Of a stretch of 64,000 nt of DNA, positions 59,341 through 64,000 are shown one piece after another. Where the stretch lies: NCBI GenBank assembly GCA_022885665.1, contig JAGQDJ010000260.1, forward strand, positions 1,178,001 through 1,242,000, in the 5' to 3' direction. Each line of letters starts with the position of its first letter. Within the stretch, counting starts at the first letter, position 1. Position numbers and translations under genes: made by a program. Source of the stretch: Triops longicaudatus (taxonomy: Eukaryota > Arthropoda > Branchiopoda > Notostraca > Triopsidae). The notes below the pieces were generated by a model. The model was given only the letters and a program-made list of their open reading frames with translations, had not been told where the DNA came from and searched no databases.

Positions 59341-61810
59341 GGGTATTCCCTTCACCTACCCCTCGAGTTCAGGATGACTACTACGCGAGCCTTAGTCTCT
59401 TTGATCCTGTCCGTCGCTCGTACTACTCCTGATCTCCAGTACTGAAGGAGAAGTCATATATCTTGACCAAGAATGGCCGCATCGTTAATCCCTTTCGCTC
59501 TTCAAGCTTACTCAGTTTAAGAAGTTAAGTTAGTACGAATAACTCCCAAGCTTAGTGTTGCCAGTCATTACGAGAGATTGGTTATCAATAGACGTTGGAG
59601 CAATGCTTTGTAAACTGTCGTAGAACAATGGTCTCGGTAAATTATGTTCGTTTCAAACATAAGCGCATTAATGGATGTACTAGGAAGTAATGATGAATAC
59701 AATCTTGGATTTACCTGTAGTAAACTAAAATGAAGTTTGTAGATTTGTCCAGCTATTTATGTTATTTTTGTAGTTGGTAAGCATAAATTGTGAATGAAAC
59801 CAATTTTTTAACTTTAACGGCCATCTGGGGTTCTGTAATTCTTAGGACGACAGAGCAATGTTTTCATTGCTTTGTATTCTTGTGCAAAATTTAAATCAAA
59901 GAGTTTTTTTCAGTCAGTTGTGTGAAGATGAGAATCGGAAAAAACGTGAGTGATGTACACTTGAAAATAAAGTTGGGTACGTGACGTATGCTTGACGAAG
60001 ATTAGCATGGCTCATGCAATTGCAGTACATTATTACTTGTAGTACCATGGGCCTTGCAGACAAAGAAACGTATTTTGACTAGAGCTTATCTAATGACTTT
60101 GTTTATGGATGTGTGACAAAACGCAGGACAAGAAACTCTCGTGGTACATAAGCTAGCGCGTTTCGCGTGGTGGAGCAATACGAGCTCAAATATTACGATT
60201 GTACTGCCCCGTTATTCCGAGCTATAACGGTCAACTTTGGGACCAAATGAATGTAATAAAGGTGGAGGAAAGTGTCATGCTAACTGCGATCCTGCAATTA
60301 TGAGAGAAGGAATTCTGTAAGCTACCCTAACGGATTTGCCATATGCGAATTACTGAGCTGGTGTAGAACAGCAACCAGGTTCTGCTGTCGCAGTTCTAAG
60401 GATCCCAAGTCGACCCGTGTGAAATTGACTGTTGGAACTTGTTCTGTTTTCTAACGTTTCTTGAACTCTTTTTGTGAATTATATGCAATGTGTACCCAAT
60501 GACTTCTATAACTCTTACAGTTCTGGATCTTCGTTTATGACACGGCTGTTTTCTGTCTTTTTTATTATTATTTTTATTTTCTTCTCCTGATACATTATTC
60601 GTACAATTTAGCTGCCGCTAACGTGCTTTCAAGGTGTGCTTAAAGTGTTGTTTATATAGTTTACTACTACTAATTCACTGAGTGGGTTTATATAGTTTAC
60701 TACTACTAATTTACTATTACTACTACTACCTACATGCCCGGGGTTCCTGTTAGTTAATTATTCATACACTGGAAATGGCTACGGAGTATTTCCTTAACTA
60801 CCACACATGCAGATTAGGAAGACCCGGCGTAAACGTGCAAGTGAGGCACGATCCATTGTCAGAATCCAGCAATGCCTCCGCAGCGTCTGCTTCTTCAGGT
60901 TTGCCAGGTTCCTCCAACAGTGGTACCAGCAACATGGGCGGAATTCCTGGCAGCAATGCATCGTCGGGCGTGGGGAACAGCAACGCTTCAAGCGGGAGTG
61001 GAACCACCAACGCCCAAGGTGCATCAACGACGGCTAGCCAAGCTGGTGCGGCCCACAATTTAGCCTCAGGGGTGGGCCCGGCCGTGCTCCAAATCGTGTT
61101 CCTGGTCAATGAAGGCGCATTGATCACTGCCACCGCGGATGATAGCATTCACCTGTGGAATATTCGTCAAAAGCGCCCAGAGATCGTGCACTCTTTAAAA
61201 TTTCAACGCGAAAAGTATGTTGATCTATCTTTTTCTTTTCTCGTCAGTGGTTTTACGGAACAGCTTTTTCTTTGACCTTTAAGTTACGGGAACAGGATGT
61301 GGGCTGTTTGGGGTGTTTTTCTGGGGGAGATTTATGAGAGAAAGTGTTTAGCAAAGCAGTTTGCATGAAAAGCGCGTAATGATAAACTACGAGGTTGCAT
61401 GCAATCTCCGTTCGTTGGAGGCACACAAAGGCGCACGTTATTCACCAGAACTCGCTAAGTGATACCATTTTCATTACCCGCTAACTAATAGTCCTAACAA
61501 TGGATACGCTGTGCTTTCTTTTTCGTATTCGTATACAACGGAGACAATGTTTCTTTCTCGTCTTTATTTTGCTTGTTTTTCTAGTCCTTATACACCGGAC
61601 ACAGGGAACGTTTACGTGGGTTTCTAATATTATGCCACGTGGTATTAAAAGGAAGCTCATATTTCTCTCTTTCAGGATTACATGCATTCATCTACCGTTC
61701 CAGAGCAAATGGCTGTACGTCGGAAGCGAGCGAGGCAACATTCATGTAGTCAACGTAGAAAACTTTGTGGTTTCCGGCTACGTTATCAATTGGAATAAAG
61801 CTATTGAATT
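47163..61810 (+). CDS. STXBP5: Tomosyn / syntaxin-binding protein 5 (5' part; continues beyond window)
   Basis: WD40 protein of the Lgl/tomosyn family that binds syntaxin and SNAP-25 and restrains vesicle fusion. Four exons are visible: 47163-47282, 51686-51783, 60813-61214 and 61676-61810, with phase-compatible GT-AG introns of 4.4, 9.0 and 0.46 kb, giving 251 residues plus two bases. The N terminus MKKFTFKGVLDGFRSS and the blocks TARHGFPHQPTAFAYDP, LAIGTKTGALR and LGRPGV follow vertebrate tomosyn closely. So do FLVNEGALITATADDSIHLW, RQKRPEIVHSLKF and HLPFQSKWLYVGSERGNIH. A roughly 74-residue Ser/Gly/Ala/Asn-rich insertion (residues about 89-162) separates LGRPGV from the third blade. The next exon, the remaining WD repeats and the C-terminal R-SNARE-like domain are not found before 64000 and must lie outside. 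Confidence 0.92.
47283..51685. other. Tomosyn intron 1
   Basis: AT-rich 4.4-kb intron. Contains only short frames (for example 48216-48524 and 49378-49593) with no supporting features, plus A/T runs such as 49989-50002. Confidence 0.5.
55289..55332. repeat. Perfect 19-bp inverted repeat with 6-base loop
   Basis: Left arm AAATTATGAAATGTGAAAA (55289-55307), loop TATATT, and an exact reverse-complement right arm at 55314-55332. It would form a stable cruciform or RNA hairpin in the tomosyn intron on either strand. Confidence 0.85.
56611..56662. repeat. Imperfect 15-bp inverted repeat
   Basis: Left arm TATCGGTATCATACT (56611-56625) and right arm AGTATGATGCCGATA (56648-56662) pair at 14 of 15 positions plus one G-T wobble, around a 22-base loop. 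Confidence 0.6.
59307..59338 (+). repeat. A homopolymer, 32 bases
   Basis: Uninterrupted run of A preceded by a GC-rich stretch. It could be the tail of a retroposed sequence, but I see no target-site duplication by eye. Confidence 0.7.
60651..60716 (+). repeat. Two-unit 36-bp direct repeat next to tomosyn exon 3
   Basis: TTTATATAGTTTACTACTAC occurs at 60651 and again at 60687, followed by further TACTAC triplets to about 60730. It lies about 100 bp before the exon 3 acceptor, in the branch-point neighbourhood. Confidence 0.7.
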
Positions 61811-64000
61811 GTAAGTAACAACTTTTTTCGTTCTGGTCTTCCCTTCCCTTTTTCTTTCCGCAGGTTATCGAAAAGCAAAGAAAACTAGGATGCAGCAATA
61901 TTTCTTTTTGTAAGGAAATATCTCGGTGTAGGAAGAATAGGCAATTTGGTGACGCTGCAGTATTGGGCAGTTTCAGGGTTTCATTAGGAAAAACGAACGG
62001 AAAGAGCTTTCGCCTGAGTAATAACGTAGTTGGAATGGTTCCTATAATGTAATTTACCATTTCCGAATGCTTAGTGGACAACGTAGCAGGATCACCCAGA
62101 GCGTTCAATTTGCAAAGGGAAATGAAGGCAAAGTGGAGCTCATCCACAAAGCTCAGCCATGACTGCGTGGTTGACGATAACCTCAAGCCGTCTTCGGGTT
62201 GGGCGCTAAGGAAATTTCATTTTGCAAGATATTAGCGCAGCCAGCAAGATAAAAACAGAGCGATACGGAAATGGTGAGGACTATGATGCAGCATTTAGGG
62301 CGGAGCTTTTCCGTTTGTGGAATACGGAGACGGTGTATACGGAGCAAATGTACTGAACTGTGAATCGAATGTTTTGTGCAGATTGCGGGAGTAGGCAAGA
62401 ACCATCTAAATGCCGTGCACGAGGTTTGGGATTAAACATTCCACATGAGAAGCCCCTTTCATTGTTCTAGCTTCAAGTTCGGGATTATGCTCAAGTTAGT
62501 GTGAAGTGGTGGGGAATTGCCATAGTCCTTTCTTCACGTTGTTCGGCGTACAGCTCAATCTCAGTTGAACTCAAGTTGAACTTTAATGGACCGTTTTAAA
62601 AAGGATCTGAAAAGCTATGATGAAGGGAAAAGTTCCGTTTAAAGAATTAATGAAGAAATAGTTAAGATTAGTGCGTTTAATCATACCTTTAAAACGTACT
62701 TACCTTTAGTAGGCCTTTACTGTGTCTAAAGTTGACACTTTCCTTCTTAGCCCAAGTTTCTTAATTTATCTTGCAGTTGCCTGTGACAGATGGCAACCTT
62801 GTGACATCGTTTAAGCATTATGCGACACCTAGTGTCGCTGGAGTGAACAACTCCATTTGTACAAGTCACACACGCAAGTTTCAATTAAAGTGTCTCGTGC
62901 AAACAGCTTTTTTCCTGCGTGGTTTTTTATCGACATAATATGAGCTCATATAGTGGATATTTTGTTTATATCGCCAAACAAGTAAGTAAATCCTTAGGTA
63001 GAGAAAGTAGAGCTTGTGCGTGGTACCTCCGTTTTTCTTGGCACAGTGATACTGTAAGTCTTTTACCGGAAAATACCTTTATGCTCTGTTTACAGTGAAA
63101 ATCGAATAAAAACACCTATCTTTAAAGGAGCCGCGTGCGTTGACTGCCGTAGTGTAGCACATTCAATCACTCTTGCTTAAGAATGTTAACGAGACAGCCA
63201 TTTTTCTTTTTCAGTTACAATCCAGCTATGAAAGTTCTGTCAGCTGCCGTCATAAATATCAAACTTTTCACTTTCAGCTTCGGGTGGGCTGTAAACGAGT
63301 CCACAGAACTCTCTTACTACCGTCCTAATCAGTCAATCGAAATAGTCTGTAATTTAATCATTTGTAATAACTGTAAGATAAGTTTTAATTTTAATTAATT
63401 TACAGTTTTGTTTGGACTTCAACTATTTTACTTCTAACACAAAAATAAGTATAAAAAGTACCTACTGTACTGTATTTAAAATATTTCTAGCAATCTATTT
63501 ACTTAGTTTACTTTTTTATGTGGTAAGCCCAGTGTTACATCTAGTGTGTCAATTGTAAGCACGTCATTTAAAGGTATGTGGTGCAATATCGACAAAGGCG
63601 TACGTGTTGGATGAGTTTCTAGCCAATGTCGTGACAGAGCTAGACCAATTCTTTTTCATTACAGCAAAAACAAAAGGAAAAGATTATTGACAAGTGGAGC
63701 TTGTGTGTCAATGATAAGGTGACAGCTTTCACTTCACGCCCGTACAGAAGCCGTAAGACCTTTTTATATGAGTCGTAGAAATCGGCACGTTTTCATCGTA
63801 GCGTTTTTATTTCTATCACTAAATGTAAATTTAAGTATGGGTCTTGGAGAAATTCCAGAAATCATATCTGCAGCTAAGCAGACGTTTGGCCTTTATCCCT
63901 TTCCGCATGACCTGTCAAGTAACTGACGTCATGGAAGCTGTATATCTCTCTCCAAATTACACCGAGATTGTCAGCTCAATTCCGAGCTTGTCAATGCTGC
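61811..64000. other. Start of tomosyn intron 4 to window end
   Basis: No further tomosyn exon (expected to continue with a serine-rich SHPGP-like block) is recognisable. Frames at 61692-62186 (minus) and 63183-63398 (plus) have no supporting features. Confidence 0.4.

Larger units (their letters stand above)
51784..60812. other. Tomosyn intron 2
   Basis: A 9-kb intron. Minus-strand frames at 55385-55765 (126 codons, MTPKIALQHVKKSS) and at 54382-54553 (begins after a CCTACAG acceptor-like site, ALKLFSKFSEGKQAELFG) look mildly coding but match nothing I know. A perfect hairpin lies at 55289-55332 and a second inverted repeat at 56611-56662. A GC-rich patch at 58760-59450 could be an internal promoter or alternative first exon. 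An A homopolymer of 32 bases is at 59307-59338. Confidence 0.45.

Noticed and set aside
58984..59445. 153-codon frame reading through the 32-base A tract
   Set aside because: It depends on translating a poly-Lys tract from a homopolymer and matches no family; better explained as a GC-rich regulatory patch plus an A run.
47163..61810. Assignment of the final gene to Lgl (LLGL) rather than tomosyn
   Set aside because: The N terminus, the HGFPHQPTAFAYDP block and the FQSKWLYVGSERGNIH block fit tomosyn better than Lgl. The diagnostic C-terminal SNARE-like domain is outside the window.

Overview
This is a gene-rich stretch of an animal nuclear genome, most likely from an arthropod. Every recognisable gene is split by GT-AG introns, mostly 50-250 bp with a few of several kb. 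The conserved proteins are animal-type: BRWD/PHIP, PAXBP1/GCFC, CHORDC1, MAP3K4, PPOX and tomosyn. A Star-like FkbM-fold membrane protein and a techylectin-type fibrinogen-related lectin point to arthropods or close relatives. Some small genes have a TATA box about 31 bp from a TCACT-type initiator, as in arthropod core promoters. I cannot name the species.

Layout. At 1-6760 (+) is the 3' part of a BRWD/PHIP chromatin reader, with a tRNA-Ile(AAT) inside one intron. At 7716-11562 (-) is PAXBP1/GCFC, convergent with BRWD. It is divergent from CHORDC1 (11851-13201, +) across a 288-bp shared promoter. From 13.3 to 26.9 kb, all on the minus strand, lies an array of eight small genes of a family I do not recognise. 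Their proteins end in a strictly spaced hairpin C-P-x-G-x(2)-[RL]-[DG]-x(2)-[GM]-x-C, normally followed by R. Four members have a cleavable-type signal peptide or a single membrane anchor placing the hairpin outside the cell (two are type II membrane proteins, one of these with two hairpins). Two more have other secreted layouts or are listed below by position, and three two-exon members have no visible signal. The two genes next to CHORDC1 are a local tandem duplication whose coding linker has diverged far more than the intron between their exons. An unrelated secreted Tyr/Gly-rich protein lies in the same interval, and a 190-bp hAT-type MITE with an exact 8-bp target-site duplication lies just beyond it.

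At 28936-42888 (+) is a complete 22-exon MAP3K4 (1652 residues by my splice model). Its 5.2-kb intron 16, immediately before the kinase domain exons, holds two intact genes on the opposite strand: a 575-residue fibrinogen-related lectin and a 285-residue Star-like membrane protein. MAP3K4 converges on PPOX (43286-44895, -), the haem-biosynthesis oxidase. From 47163 (+) to beyond the window runs tomosyn (STXBP5), of which four exons are visible, separated by introns of 4.4 and 9 kb.

Functionally the large genes are housekeeping or signalling genes with no shared pathway. The part that looks new is the hairpin-peptide cluster between CHORDC1 and MAP3K4. Head-to-tail copies, varied secretion and anchoring signals, one domain duplication and fast coding change in the youngest pair suggest a lineage-specific extracellular or defence-type family. 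That role is inference only. All exon coordinates come from reading-frame and splice-site reasoning by eye, not from transcripts.
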